This document shows positions 11,959 through 21,708 of a stretch of DNA of 64,000 nucleotides, piece after piece; the stretch's first letter is position 1, and each line of letters opens with the position of its first letter. The DNA is from Brachyspira sp. SAP_772. GTDB lineage: Bacteria > Spirochaetota > Brachyspiria > Brachyspirales > Brachyspiraceae. The notes below the pieces were generated by a model. The model made no database searches and was not told where the DNA came from. It saw only the letters and a list, made by a program, of their open reading frames with translations. The translations under genes were made by a program, and so were the position numbers. Location: contig NZ_VYIX01000001.1 of NCBI RefSeq assembly GCF_009755885.1, positions 762,043 through 826,042 on the forward strand. Reading direction: 5' to 3'.

Positions 11959-12663
11959 TTATCTATTTCTGTAATAGGATTTATTATATCCGCCCTTATC
12001 ATTATATCTTTTATTATTGTATCCGCCTTTCTTTTTAGAATAAACTCTAACACTTCTATATGGCGGTTCACCATCACTTTTAGTTTCTACATCTTGGTCA
12101 TTTTGTAATTCTAAGTGTATTATTCTTCTTTCATAAGGAGACATAGGCTCAAGTGAAACAGTTCTTCTAGTTCTTTTAGCTTGCTGTGCAGCTTGACGAG
12201 CCATATGCTTTAAAGTCTCTTCACGTCTGTCTCTATATCCATCAACATCTAATATAATATGTCTCTCATTATCATCGCCAAATTTTTTAGAAGCTATTAA
12301 TGATATTATGAACTGTAAAGCCTCTAAAGTATTTCCTTTTTTACCAATTAAAACTCCAGAATCTTCTGTAGAAATATCTATATATATTCTTTTTTCAGTT
12401 TCTTCTTTTACAGTTACTTCAGCATTAATACCCATATATTTTAAAACAGTGGCCATAATTTCTTGAAACTCATTCAAATCATTAGCCAATTCTTCATAAA
12501 AAACTCTTATAATAGTGGGCGAATCTTCTCCTATTCCAAGAATACTCCTTTTACCTTTGTCTATCACCTCTACTCTAACTTGATCCTCTGTAAGATTAAG
12601 TTCTGTAAGGGCATTATTAATAGCGTCTCTCTCAGATTTGCCACTAAACTCTTTTACTAACAT
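11959..12663 (-). CDS. jag: RNA-binding protein Jag/KhpB
   Basis: Jag (KhpB, EloR) is an RNA-binding regulator, usually encoded next to yidC. Three domains are visible in 234 residues: an N-terminal Jag_N domain (about 1-50, VKEFSGKSERDAINNALTEL), a KH domain with the GKKG loop in LIGKKGNTLEALQ at about 105-160, and an R3H domain at about 165-210 (MSPYERRIIHLELQNDQDVETKSDGE). A Gly/Tyr/Arg/Lys-rich tail of about 22 residues follows and may add nucleic-acid binding. It is the last gene of the cluster, 26 bases after yidC. Confidence 0.93.
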   Translation of the reverse strand: MLVKEFSGKSERDAINNALTELNLTEDQVRVEVIDKGKRSILGIGEDSPTIIRVFYEELANDLNEFQEIMATVLKYMGINAEVTVKEETEKRIYIDISTEDSGVLIGKKGNTLEALQFIISLIASKKFGDDNERHIILDVDGYRDRREETLKHMARQAAQQAKRTRRTVSLEPMSPYERRIIHLELQNDQDVETKSDGEPPYRSVRVYSKKKGGYNNKRYNDKGGYNKSYYRNR

Positions 12664-12689
12664 AATTTCCTCCTTAAAAAAGAATAAAT

Positions 12690-14540
12690 CTATTTTCTTT
12701 TCTTTTTTGCATTTCTTTTTTTAGTATATTTTTCTTCAACAACCGTTTCATTATTAGAATCATTTTTATTTAAAAGTTTTGAAGTTATAAATTGCTGAAT
12801 TACCCCAAAAATATTCTGTGCTGTCCAATATAAAGCCAAACCGCTTGCAAAATTGTAGAACATAAAAAGCATCATAAGCGGGAATATAGTAGTCATCATC
12901 TTCATCTGCATAGCAGCCTGTCCAGAAGCACCTGCAGAAGAAGAAGGCTGTATCTTCATACTAACATAACTTGTAACAGCCATAAGTATAGGGAATAAAT
13001 TGAAATTAAAACCGCCCAAAATAGGTATAGATGCTGGAAATACAAATAACCTATCTGGAGAAGATAAATCTGTAATCCACAAGAAAGGAGTATTTCTAAG
13101 CTCTACCATAGACTGCATCAAATAGAAAAATGCTATAAGAAGCGGGAAAGGTAAAAGCATAGGTAAACATCCGCCCAAAGGATTAATTTTCTCTTTCTTA
13201 TAAATATTCATTATTTCAGCATTTAATTTTTCAGGATTATCTTTATACTGCTCTCTAATACGTTCTATTTTAGGATTAGCCAGCTGCATCTTTCTCATGG
13301 ATTTATATGAAGCATGGTTAAGCGGATAAGTAACAATTTTAAATAGTAAAGTAAATAATATTATCGCCCAAGCATAACTCTTAGTAAAACCATATAAAAC
13401 ATTCAAAATAACATCTAATATATAAGTTAAAGGTCTTAAATTAAGCCCTAAGAAAGATTCTTGGAATATTGATTCATAAGACTCTTCAAGATAATACTTA
13501 GAGAATATTCTTCTTACCTTTGGTCCTATATAAACAGAATAAGTGTCTACAACTGAAGAACCAGATTTTATATTATGCTCAGATATTAAATTAGCAACAT
13601 GGAAATCATTTCTATATTCATTAGTAACAGGCCTAGAAAAAGTCATAGTTTCAAACTTAGCATTAGACTGTGCGGGGCTAGAAATAATAGCAAAATATCT
13701 ATTATTTAAAGCCACCCATTTATCCTGACCTTCATAAATATTGTATCTAACATTATTAGTTTTAGCACCATTACCAAAACCGAACAATTTTGAGAATATA
13801 TTTTCTTTAACTATATCCCCAGTAAGAAGAACTTTTGACTTACCATTACCCTTTATTAAATACTGTGCCTTTGTAGCATCTTCTCTCACAGCATTTTTCT
13901 CAGTCCTATAAGGCCCAATACCAGTACCCAAAAAATAAGAATAATACATAGATAGATCTTTTTCTCCAAGATTTTCTATAGTTACTGTATTAGTTAATTG
14001 ATAAGGGTCTTCACCAAAAGCAAAAGTCTTTTTTATTCTTATAGGATTTCCCTCTAAAGAAGCATCTGCCACATATGTAATAGTATTATTTTCTTTCACA
14101 GAATAATAATTAAAAATATTAGGTAAAGCTATAGAGTTTGATAGGTTTTGAAAAGTTAGAGTAAAAGGATATATACCTTCATAAACCTGCTCTACCATAT
14201 CAACAATTTCATTTGTTATCTCAGAATCTTGTTTATAATAATTTTTAAGTTTATATGAAAACAAAGAACCATTTTTAAATGTAGCTATAACATAATCATT
14301 TTCTAATGTTTCAGTAGTATCATTAGTTAAACTATCATTAGTTATATAATCAACTTTTTGTATTTCTGAAGTATTTAATAATACGTTTTGATTTTCAATA
14401 TTATTATTTTGATTTGTATTGTTAGTTTGTATATTTTCATTTGCTACGGGTTTAATTGTTTTAGCCTGATAGAACATATATGCAAACAAGATTACTCCAG
14501 AAAGTGCAACGGCTAAAATCATTCTCTTGTTATTACTCAT
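12690..14540 (-). CDS. yidC: Membrane protein insertase YidC
   Basis: YidC inserts and folds inner-membrane proteins, alone or with Sec. The 616-residue form is the Gram-negative type: an N-terminal helix (about 6-25), a large periplasmic beta domain (about 60-350), then the five-helix core at about 360-590 with the conserved YGFTKSYAWAIILFTLLFK, KMQ.ANPKIERIREQY and GCLPMLLPFPLLIAFFYLM segments. The C-terminus is rich in Lys/Arg and may touch ribosomes. Its place between yidD and jag is the conserved order. Confidence 0.97.
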   Translation of the reverse strand: MSNNKRMILAVALSGVILFAYMFYQAKTIKPVANENIQTNNTNQNNNIENQNVLLNTSEIQKVDYITNDSLTNDTTETLENDYVIATFKNGSLFSYKLKNYYKQDSEITNEIVDMVEQVYEGIYPFTLTFQNLSNSIALPNIFNYYSVKENNTITYVADASLEGNPIRIKKTFAFGEDPYQLTNTVTIENLGEKDLSMYYSYFLGTGIGPYRTEKNAVREDATKAQYLIKGNGKSKVLLTGDIVKENIFSKLFGFGNGAKTNNVRYNIYEGQDKWVALNNRYFAIISSPAQSNAKFETMTFSRPVTNEYRNDFHVANLISEHNIKSGSSVVDTYSVYIGPKVRRIFSKYYLEESYESIFQESFLGLNLRPLTYILDVILNVLYGFTKSYAWAIILFTLLFKIVTYPLNHASYKSMRKMQLANPKIERIREQYKDNPEKLNAEIMNIYKKEKINPLGGCLPMLLPFPLLIAFFYLMQSMVELRNTPFLWITDLSSPDRLFVFPASIPILGGFNFNLFPILMAVTSYVSMKIQPSSSAGASGQAAMQMKMMTTIFPLMMLFMFYNFASGLALYWTAQNIFGVIQQFITSKLLNKNDSNNETVVEEKYTKKRNAKKKRK

Positions 14541-14566
14541 AAAACAAAAAAGCTCCTTAAAAATAA

Positions 14567-14779
14567 TTATGGAACAGGATCATATATTTTTTTAGCAAGG
14601 GGATTACACCTAAGTACTCTTGCTATAGCGAGAAAACTGCCTTTAAAAGCACCATATTTAATAACAGCCTCTTTAGCATATTCAGAACAAGAAGGAATAT
14701 ACCTACAAGAAGGCTTAAGATATGGTGATATTGCTTTTTGATATATAAAAATTAAAAACAATAATATTTTCTTAAGCAT
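14567..14779 (-). CDS. yidD: Membrane protein insertion efficiency factor YidD
   Basis: The 70 residues match the YidD family almost throughout: an amphipathic N-terminus with IYQKAISP, then CRYIPSCSEYAKEAVIKYG and a closing RVLRCNPLAKKIYDPVP. YidD is a small membrane-associated factor that supports YidC-dependent insertion. It lies between rnpA and yidC with short gaps, consistent with one transcript. Confidence 0.95.
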   Translation of the reverse strand: MLKKILLFLIFIYQKAISPYLKPSCRYIPSCSEYAKEAVIKYGAFKGSFLAIARVLRCNPLAKKIYDPVP

Positions 14780-14794
14780 AAAAAACCAAATCCA

Positions 14795-15211
14795 CTAAAT
14801 CCTATTAAACAACTTCATTAACTCTTTTTTATAATCCAAAAATGAACGGGAAATGTATCTATTAATAATGATAAAATAGTCATACCCTAAAGGTATATTA
14901 GTTTTTTCTGTTCTATAGATTTCTCTAACAATTCTTTTCACCCTATTTCTTTTTACAGCATTAGCTTTATTTCTTTTTATTGTTACAACAAATCTAGAAT
15001 AAGAACGATTATTTTGCTTTACAAGCATAGTAAAAAAATAATTACTATACTTTAGCAAATTAGAATTATCATTTTTATTAAAAAAACAAATTATATCTTT
15101 TTTATTTTTAAGTTTTTCTTTACGATATAATCTAAATGATACTCTCTTATTTTTTTCCCGATCATTAATCAGATTAGTATTACCATTTAATGATTGATTA
15201 ACATCACTCAT
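14795..15211 (-). CDS. rnpA: Ribonuclease P protein component
   Basis: RnpA is the basic protein subunit that helps the RNase P RNA mature tRNA 5' ends. The signature [19 protein letters not shown] (containing RNRxKR) is at about 90-108. The 138-residue length is slightly long because about 20 polar residues precede the usual start. The ATG at 15211 lies inside the last codons of rpmH, giving an 8-base overlap, so a later start is possible but no better one with a ribosome-binding site is evident. Confidence 0.92.
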   Translation of the reverse strand: MSDVNQSLNGNTNLINDREKNKRVSFRLYRKEKLKNKKDIICFFNKNDNSNLLKYSNYFFTMLVKQNNRSYSRFVVTIKRNKANAVKRNRVKRIVREIYRTEKTNIPLGYDYFIIINRYISRSFLDYKKELMKLFNRI

Positions 15212-15347
15212 CGGCAGAAGTTAAACGATATCTACCCTTTCTTCTTCTACGTTTTAATACATCTCTACCGTGCTTTGTTGCCATACGTTTAAAAAAACCA
15301 AATTTCCTAGCACGACGCAACTTACTTGGCTGATAAGTACGTTTCAT
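15204..15347 (-). CDS. rpmH: 50S ribosomal protein L34
   Basis: Translating 15347 down to 15204 gives a 47-residue, highly basic protein beginning [19 protein letters not shown] and ending [10 protein letters not shown], an unmistakable L34. A strong AAGGAG precedes the ATG. L34 is a small protein of the large ribosomal subunit. It heads the rpmH-rnpA-yidD-yidC-jag cluster and has a near-consensus promoter upstream. Its stop overlaps the start of rnpA by 8 bases. Confidence 0.98.
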   Translation of the reverse strand: MKRTYQPSKLRRARKFGFFKRMATKHGRDVLKRRRRKGRYRLTSADE

Positions 15348-15416
15348 TTTTTCTCCTTCAAAGATTATATTTATCTTAATTTATTAAGTTAATAGCAATT
15401 TAAATTATGATGCTTA

Positions 15417-15445
15417 AATATACTTTATAATTATTTTTTTGTCAA
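15417..15445 (-). promoter_or_regulatory. Sigma-70-type promoter for the rpmH cluster
   Basis: On the minus strand, TTGACA (15445-15440) and TATATT (15422-15417) are separated by exactly 17 bases, about 70 bases before the rpmH start. This is one of the best promoter matches in the window. Confidence 0.8.
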
Positions 15446-15493
15446 GCATAAAACATTTATCATAATATAATAAAAAACAGAAAACGCATATTC

Positions 15494-15796
15494 TTATTCA
15501 ATTTTTTTAACCCATTTTATTGTATATCTGTCAAAAGATTTACTTCTATCGGCAAGCCATAGTGTTTCTTTTTTAACTTTAGCTTCTATACTAATGATTT
15601 TACCCTGATATTTAGAATACTCTTCAAAAAAATCTTTATCAAAATAATAATCTATATTGTTTTCTGATATAACTACATTTGGAAAAAGATAAGTACCTAC
15701 TACTCTAATCTCACCTGTTATAACCTGCTTCTTAGCAAAAAGCATAATAAATAATAAAGAAATAATAGACACAGCCTTAAAAAAATTATTATTCAT
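15494..15796 (-). CDS. Hypothetical small exported protein, 100 aa
   Basis: A hydrophobic N-terminal segment (about 8-22, VSIISLLFIMLFA) followed by AKK suggests a signal peptide or membrane anchor. The remaining 75 residues are beta-prone, with the pattern VITGEIRVVGTYLFPNVVISE and YQGKIISIEAKVKKETLWL, which recalls a small OB-like barrel, but I cannot assign a family. It is transcribed toward rpmH yet separated from it by the rpmH promoter. Confidence 0.6.
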   Translation of the reverse strand: MNNNFFKAVSIISLLFIMLFAKKQVITGEIRVVGTYLFPNVVISENNIDYYFDKDFFEEYSKYQGKIISIEAKVKKETLWLADRSKSFDRYTIKWVKKIE

Positions 15797-15860
15797 AAAC
15801 CAAAATACCTTATTTATAATCTAATAATATATTATTATTAAAATTATGTCCATATAGCTA

Positions 15861-15889
15861 TTGAACATAAAATTAAATTAATATATTAT
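15861..15889 (+). promoter_or_regulatory. Promoter positioned for a leaderless DUF4416 transcript
   Basis: TTGAAC (15861-15866), 17 bases, then TATTAT (15884-15889). The ATG of the next gene is at 15896, 7 bases past the -10, where transcription would be expected to begin. Confidence 0.6.
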
Positions 15890-15895
15890 ACTACA

Positions 15896-16456
15896 ATGAG
15901 TAAATCTATTAAACAATCAAAAGCAGTGCTTGTTATTGCATTAATGTATAGTGAATCTGAAATATATAATAATACTTTGAACGAACTAATAAACAATTTT
16001 GGAAACACTAAAATAATTGGAGAAGAGTATTTATTTTCTCATTCTCATTATTATGCTGATGAAATGGGAGAAGATTTAAAAAAAAGATTTATAGTATTTG
16101 AAAATATGATAGAGCGAGATTATATAGTAGAAGTAAAAAAAATAACTGATGAAATAGAAAAAAAATATTTAGACAGTAATAATAACAGAAAAATAAATAT
16201 AGACCCTGCAATACTTACTTTAGAAAACTTTGTGCTAGTAACAAATAAAAACTTCACTCATAGAATATATTTAAAAGACGGAGTATTTGCTGATTTAACT
16301 CTAATATACAAAAAGAAAAAAGGATATACTGAACTACCTTGGACTTACGCAGACTATTCAAGCAATGAAACAAAGCTCTTTTTAAAACAAATAAGAGAGC
16401 TATTCTATAATAAATTAATAGAAAGCTCCCCATTTGGTTCAAACTGGAATAATTAA
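15896..16456 (+). CDS. DUF4416 family protein
   Basis: This 186-residue cytoplasmic protein matches the DUF4416 pattern: an [15 protein letters not shown] segment near residue 55, [17 protein letters not shown] near 100, [16 protein letters not shown] near 120 and the closing WTYADY. No biochemical role is established that I know of. No ribosome-binding site is visible before the ATG, while a good -10 box ends 7 bases upstream, so the mRNA may be leaderless. It is convergent with the chemoreceptor gene; their ends overlap by 4 bases. Confidence 0.8.
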   Translation: MSKSIKQSKAVLVIALMYSESEIYNNTLNELINNFGNTKIIGEEYLFSHSHYYADEMGEDLKKRFIVFENMIERDYIVEVKKITDEIEKKYLDSNNNRKINIDPAILTLENFVLVTNKNFTHRIYLKDGVFADLTLIYKKKKGYTELPWTYADYSSNETKLFLKQIRELFYNKLIESSPFGSNWNN

Positions 16457-18708
16457 TAATCTTTTATATCAGCAGTTTTTACAAACTCTTTATCCCAAAC
16501 ACCAATATGTTCTATTAAGAGCTTTGCTAGAAGTCTAGAGAAATCTTCAGCAATATTTCGCCAATTAGAACTAGTTTTAAATGCTTCATATTCTTCATTA
16601 ATAGCTTTAATAAACTTTTTATGTTCCTCAAAATGTTCTTTTATTTTTGGATAATTCTCTTTATTTTGCATTTGTATTTTCTGCTCTTCAGAGAAGTGAT
16701 ATTTAGTATAATCTATAGCACCTTTAAATGCTTCATCAACTTCATTTTTATCATTATTGTATAGAGCATGATGCACTTTATTAGCATAATCTATAATCTG
16801 TTTATGCTGTTCATCTATTATTTTATTATGTGTATAATATTGACTAGTCCACTCTAATCTACGAGGACCAACCTTAAAAAAGCTCATAGCATTAAATAAT
16901 TCTTCCATTTGTTTTTCAAGTTCCTGAGAAGATTCCTGCATAGAATATACTAAACTAGTATTTTCTTGAGTCTTAGAATCCATATTCATAACAGCACTAT
17001 TGATATTATTAATGCCAGCCATCTGTTCATTTGTTGTATTAACCATATCTTCTATTACTTTTGTTGTTTCATTTATTTTATTTTCTATATCAGCAAATAA
17101 TTCTCTAGATGTATTAGCAGAATTGGTAGCATTTTTTACTTTTTCATTACTGCCGTTAATAAAAGAAGTTATATTATTAACAGAGCTTTGTGTAGTCTGC
17201 GCCAAATTTCTAACTTCAGAAGCTACAACTGCAAACCCTCTTCCTTGTTCACCAGCACGTGCTGCCTCTACAGAAGCATTTAAGGCAAGTATATTAGTTT
17301 GAAAAGCAATGTCTTCTATAAACTTTACTAAACCGCTAATTTTATTACTATATTCAAAGGCTTCTTCTGTATTTTTTGCAGTTTCTGCTATGATACTTCC
17401 TGCTTTCTCTATAGCATCCCTTGACTCTATCATCATCTTATTAATTAAATTAGCATTTTCCACAGATTTTTCTATAGTGCTTGATATCTCCTCTGTAGCT
17501 TCTGCTGTTTTACTTAAAGAATCTATTTGTTCATTTGTTCTGTTATATAAATCTTTGTTGGCATAAGAAAGCGAATAGGCTGTTTTTTTAGTTAAGTCTA
17601 TATTAGAATTTGCTGTTTCAATTATGCTCTTCATAGAATTTCTTATATTGTCAAAACTTCTTATTAAATAGCCCATTTCATCTTTTCTGTTTAAATATTT
17701 ATCAGCTATATTAAAAGTTAAATCTCCGTCAGATATGATACTAGCCACCCTCAATGCTTCATTAACATAAGAAATAAGTCTCTTAGTAAATAAAATAGCA
17801 AAAGAAACCAAAACACCTATAACAACAATAGCAGTTATTATGGCATACAAAACCATATTTCTTGAAGGAGCATATAACTCACTTTTAGCCATAGAAACTA
17901 TAATATACCAATTTGTATTTTTTATATTATGAAATGACATATAATATACTTCTTTGGCATCTTTATAAGTAATGATACCATTTTTATCTTTTATCACTGT
18001 TTCATATGGCGGATAATTATCTGTTGTCAATATTTTATTTTTATCTTTATGAGCTAATATCTTTTTATTTTTATCTATAATAACAATTTGACCAGAATTA
18101 CCTATACTAAAATTGATAATAAATCTATCAACAAAATCTGCCCAATTTACATTACCTACTAAAACCCCTATTAAATTACCATTATTATCTTTTATACCAT
18201 GCCATAATCTATAAGTTGGAAGCCCTGTCATTAGAGATTTTTCTATACTATCTTCACCTCCTGTATTATATCCAGAAGCTTCAAACATTTTCCAATCTTC
18301 ATTTGCTTTATTAATTGATACTCCTAATAAGTTTCCTCCTGAAGAATCTAAAATAGCGTTTCCTGCTGTATCTATAATGATAAAGTTCAAAAAAGAATTT
18401 TTACTATCTGCAAAAGATTTTAATGCATCTTCAGCATTTAATCTTAAAACAGTATCATTTGTATTTTGAAGAAAATTAATAACATCATTATTTTTAGAGA
18501 AATTCACCATAGAATTATTATTATCTTCAAACCATAAATCAACAAGCTTATTATAAGACAAAACATTCGACTCAAGCCCATTTCTCACTATAACATCCAT
18601 CGCCTTTGATGCCAAAAGAGAAACCATAATTATACTAGATATTGTAGCAATTATAACTGAAACTGTAACTATAAAAGGTATCTTAAATATTAATTTATGA
18701 ACATTCAT
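16453..18708 (-). CDS. Methyl-accepting chemotaxis protein with C-terminal hemerythrin
   Basis: The 751 residues run: a membrane helix at about 10-34, a periplasmic dCache-type sensor (about 40-285), a second helix at about 292-312, a HAMP linker, the coiled-coil signalling domain with its conserved tip ([20 protein letters not shown]), and a bacteriohemerythrin domain at about 620-745. All expected diiron ligands are present: H in IDEQH, HxxxE in HFSEE, HxxxH in HFEEH, and HxxxxD in HIGVWD. The receptor should couple ligand sensing outside and O2 or redox sensing inside to CheA/CheW and the flagella, much like DcrH of Desulfovibrio. No other che genes are nearby. Confidence 0.93.
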   Translation of the reverse strand: MNVHKLIFKIPFIVTVSVIIATISSIIMVSLLASKAMDVIVRNGLESNVLSYNKLVDLWFEDNNNSMVNFSKNNDVINFLQNTNDTVLRLNAEDALKSFADSKNSFLNFIIIDTAGNAILDSSGGNLLGVSINKANEDWKMFEASGYNTGGEDSIEKSLMTGLPTYRLWHGIKDNNGNLIGVLVGNVNWADFVDRFIINFSIGNSGQIVIIDKNKKILAHKDKNKILTTDNYPPYETVIKDKNGIITYKDAKEVYYMSFHNIKNTNWYIIVSMAKSELYAPSRNMVLYAIITAIVVIGVLVSFAILFTKRLISYVNEALRVASIISDGDLTFNIADKYLNRKDEMGYLIRSFDNIRNSMKSIIETANSNIDLTKKTAYSLSYANKDLYNRTNEQIDSLSKTAEATEEISSTIEKSVENANLINKMMIESRDAIEKAGSIIAETAKNTEEAFEYSNKISGLVKFIEDIAFQTNILALNASVEAARAGEQGRGFAVVASEVRNLAQTTQSSVNNITSFINGSNEKVKNATNSANTSRELFADIENKINETTKVIEDMVNTTNEQMAGINNINSAVMNMDSKTQENTSLVYSMQESSQELEKQMEELFNAMSFFKVGPRRLEWTSQYYTHNKIIDEQHKQIIDYANKVHHALYNNDKNEVDEAFKGAIDYTKYHFSEEQKIQMQNKENYPKIKEHFEEHKKFIKAINEEYEAFKTSSNWRNIAEDFSRLLAKLLIEHIGVWDKEFVKTADIKDY

Positions 18709-18772
18709 CTATACTATTACCTCTAAAAAATTAGTTTTTTTAATTTATTTTATTTAAATTTAATAAAAATTA

Positions 18773-20176
18773 TTAAAAAGTATTCAATTCATTAACTAAA
18801 CTTTTAAAATATTTTCCTCTCTCTTCATAATTTTTAAAACTATCAAAACTTGCACATCCCGGTGAAAGCAAAACAGTATCTCCTTTTACAGCTATTTCTT
18901 TAGCATAATTAAACGCTTCTGTGAAATCTCTCACAATAATTTTATTAGAAACCTCTATCATGTTGTTTAAATCGTCAGATGCTTCACCTGTGAGAATAAG
19001 TTTTTTTACTCTCTCTTCTATAATCGACTTTAAAGGTTTAAAATCTATACCCTTATTTCTTCCACCCATAATGAGTATGATGTCTTTATCAAACGCTTTC
19101 AAAGCACTCATAACAGCACTCATTGATGTTGCCTTAGAATCATTTATATATCTTACTCCGTCAATTTCTCTTACAAACTCTAATCTATGCTCTATGCTTT
19201 TAAAATTATTAACAGCTTTATCTATATATTCTACTGGTATATTATCTTTTAAACACACCAAAACAGAAGCTAAAATATTTTCTATGTTATGCATTCCAAG
19301 AAGTTGTCTTTTTGCTATAGAAAATAATTTTTCATTGTTATAATACAAACATTCATCTTCACTGTTATAATATAAATTAGCTTCTTTACATTTAGTAGAA
19401 AAAGTTAATACATTAAAAGCTAAATCTTTTGTTTTTATAAGTTCATTATAATATATATTAGTATAATAATTGTCATAATTCAATATTAAAAAGTCATCGC
19501 CATTTTGATTTTTAGTAATATTTTTTTTGGTATTAAAATAATCTTCTATATCATCATACCTATCTAAATGGTCTTCAGCTATATTTAGTATAACAGAAAT
19601 ATGAGAATGAAAATTATAAACTGTTTCTAACTGAAAACTAGAAAGTTCTAATACTATATCTTCATCTTTTTCTATACTTTCAACTTCTTTAGAAAAAGTA
19701 TTTCCAACATTGCCTAATAATCTAGCCTTTTTATAGGAACTTATAATACTATAAATTAAATTAACTGTAGTAGTTTTGCCATCTGTACCTGTTACTGATA
19801 TATAATTTCTATCTGGAATTAAATTATAAGCAAACTCTATCTCCCCTATAACTTTTATACTTCTTTTTTTAGCCTCTTTCACTATATCTATGCTTTGAGG
19901 CACTCCGGGAGACATTATTATCAATGTAATATCTTCTAAAACATTTATATCTTGCTTTCCAAAGTGTAATTTTATATTTTTATCTTTTAATGCTTCTATA
20001 CTTGTTTTTAATTCTTCTTTTGTTTTACTATCACTTAGAGCATATTTAATATTAATATTATTATTGCAATTTATATCATACAAAACATTGGCAATACTAA
20101 CTCCGCTTCTTAATGTAGCACCTAGTATTAATATATTTTGTTTTTCTAAATAGTTTATATATTCTTTATTAAGCAT
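18773..20176 (-). CDS. murD: UDP-N-acetylmuramoylalanine--D-glutamate ligase
   Basis: MurD adds D-Glu to UDP-MurNAc-L-Ala in the cytoplasmic steps of peptidoglycan synthesis. The ATP-binding loop is GTDGKTTTV (about 129-137). The LNIAEDHLDRYDDIEDYFNTKKNI segment and the later ATSMSAVMSAL and LIMGGRNKGIDF motifs identify MurD within the Mur ligase family. The length (467) is normal. It is not in a mur/fts cluster here; neighbours are a chemoreceptor gene and a lipoprotein gene on the same strand. Confidence 0.95.
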   Translation of the reverse strand: MLNKEYINYLEKQNILILGATLRSGVSIANVLYDINCNNNINIKYALSDSKTKEELKTSIEALKDKNIKLHFGKQDINVLEDITLIIMSPGVPQSIDIVKEAKKRSIKVIGEIEFAYNLIPDRNYISVTGTDGKTTTVNLIYSIISSYKKARLLGNVGNTFSKEVESIEKDEDIVLELSSFQLETVYNFHSHISVILNIAEDHLDRYDDIEDYFNTKKNITKNQNGDDFLILNYDNYYTNIYYNELIKTKDLAFNVLTFSTKCKEANLYYNSEDECLYYNNEKLFSIAKRQLLGMHNIENILASVLVCLKDNIPVEYIDKAVNNFKSIEHRLEFVREIDGVRYINDSKATSMSAVMSALKAFDKDIILIMGGRNKGIDFKPLKSIIEERVKKLILTGEASDDLNNMIEVSNKIIVRDFTEAFNYAKEIAVKGDTVLLSPGCASFDSFKNYEERGKYFKSLVNELNTF

Positions 20177-20250
20177 TTTTATTCCAATTTTTTTTCTTTA
20201 TATTATACCAAAAAGAGTAATAAATTTAAATGTGTTTTATACATATAAAA

Positions 20251-20286
20251 AAAGCTAACTTATGTAATTACATATAAGTTAGCTTT
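20251..20286 (-). terminator. Terminator after the 132-aa lipoprotein gene
   Basis: A long hairpin (AAAGCTAACTTA paired with TAAGTTAGCTTT) with an AT-rich centre is followed on the minus strand by TTTTATATG. It lies between the lipoprotein stop (20323) and murD. Confidence 0.75.
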
Positions 20287-20322
20287 AATTCTTCTACATT
20301 AACAACAAAATTAACAATAAAA

Positions 20323-20721
20323 TTATTCAGTAAATAAAGGAGTAGTTTTATTAGTATCAAATCCTATAATCTTTGTAACTATTAAATATTTGTTGGTAGT
20401 GCCTTCTTCCATACCTGCCCTATTTTCCAAATAACCTTCTACTTTAAGATTAACTTTAGTAGGCTCAGCAAAATTAAAAGCAGTATATTCTCTCTCTAAA
20501 TTAATATACTCCCCTTCCATAGCTACAGGATAATTTTTCATCTCTGCATAGTTACTAAATATGGCAGAATCAGCGTAATAAACAAAATCTCCTTCAAAAT
20601 AAGTAGTCTTTGAAGTTAATTGTGCTTCATTTGGCATAGCAGCACTTTCATTCTTTTCTGTTTTATTAGAGCAAGAAATAGCTAAAATAAATACTATAAA
20701 TAGTAAAAATATTCTCTTCAT
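20323..20721 (-). CDS. Hypothetical lipoprotein, 132 aa
   Basis: The signal peptide MKRIFLLFIVFILAISCS has a lipobox with Cys near residue 17. The mature part is about 115 residues and beta-prone (TYFEGDFVYYADSAIF, VNLKVEGYLENRAGM), with no motif that I recognise. It has its own terminator, so it is probably a single-gene transcript. Envelope location is likely; function is unknown. Confidence 0.7.
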   Translation of the reverse strand: MKRIFLLFIVFILAISCSNKTEKNESAAMPNEAQLTSKTTYFEGDFVYYADSAIFSNYAEMKNYPVAMEGEYINLEREYTAFNFAEPTKVNLKVEGYLENRAGMEEGTTNKYLIVTKIIGFDTNKTTPLFTE

Positions 20722-20818
20722 TTTTTGTCCTTTCTATATAATAGAATAGATTTTAACATAAATATTTTTTTGTTACAAATTTACCTAATATCATAAACAT
20801 ATTCATTTATTAATTTTT

Positions 20819-21587
20819 CTACTTAATTAAAATTAATATTTTTTTTATTTTAAATACTCCTAATGTATCTGCTTTTTCTACAATATCTAAGTAATTGAGT
20901 AGTACATTATAATATTCTCTATTAAAGAAATCATGTATTATAATTACAGCATTTCTACAATAAAATATGCTATTTAATACACAAGCAACTCTAAATCTAC
21001 CATCAACAAGTATAGTATCTATATTGTTCATTTCTTCTTTACTCAATTTAGTAAACACATATTTAGAATAATTAGGATATGACTCTCTAGCAGAATCATC
21101 TATGGTCTACTCCAATCTCCAACTTTTCCTATATCTACATAATAAAATTTTAATCTAGAAGCTTGTTCTGCTTCAAAAATAGTATTATTATTTCTCATAT
21201 ATTCAAGCCAGTTAGGATCTCCTTCTATAGATATTATATTGGCATTTGTCATTTTTGATACTATAGAAGTACTACCATCAGCTCCAAATTCAATATAATT
21301 TTTACTATTTTTTATATGTTTTATAAATAATTCTCTCTCAGAATTGCTCATATGAATAGGTAATTTAATATTTAATTTTTCTAAGTTATTTAATATCAGT
21401 TCAAAATTTTTAGATAAGTTATTTATTTTTTATTTAAATCTTCATATTTTTTATTATTATTTTTCATTTCTTTCAATAATTCGATATTTAAATTAACACT
21501 ATAGATTAAGTATTCCCTAACAGCATTTCTTAAATTTTTAAAAGGTATCCACCAGACTATTTTATTCATTATTTCATCTATGTTCAT
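20819..21587 (-). pseudogene. Methyltransferase-like gene broken by two frameshifts
   Basis: Three consecutive open segments in different frames join into one protein of about 255 residues if one A is restored at each of two places. The first break is in an A6 run near 21427 (DLNKK / NNLSKNFELI). The second is near 21102 (GDWSRP / DDSARESYP). The start at 21587 has AGGAG 7 bases upstream. The N-terminus has NKIVWWIPFKNLR, like the C-terminus of the next gene. The core has a SAM-binding-type loop (YIEFGADGSTSIVSK) and a later NIDTILVDGRFRVAC. It probably modified a surface glycan before decay. Confidence 0.8.
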
Positions 21588-21620
21588 AATATCTCCTATG
21601 CAAATAAATTTATGCAATAA

Positions 21621-21659
21621 ACAACCTATGCTACATTTTTTGAATGTAACATAGGTTGT
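21621..21659 (-). terminator. Hairpin after the FrhB/pyruvyl-transferase fusion gene
   Basis: ACAACCTATG pairs with CATAGGTTGT, and after one mismatch TACATT pairs with AATGTA, around a 5-base loop. A short TTTATT follows on the minus strand and a longer T run (AATTTTTTAG) on the plus strand. It probably ends the upstream minus-strand transcript. Confidence 0.6.
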
Positions 21660-21708
21660 AATTTTTTAGTTTTTAAATTATTATAAACCTGTATGTACTC
21701 TTTACATA

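Noticed and set aside
15348..15493. Origin of replication next to rpmH
   Set aside because: No dnaA gene and no cluster of DnaA boxes is visible in the gap; it contains only the promoter.
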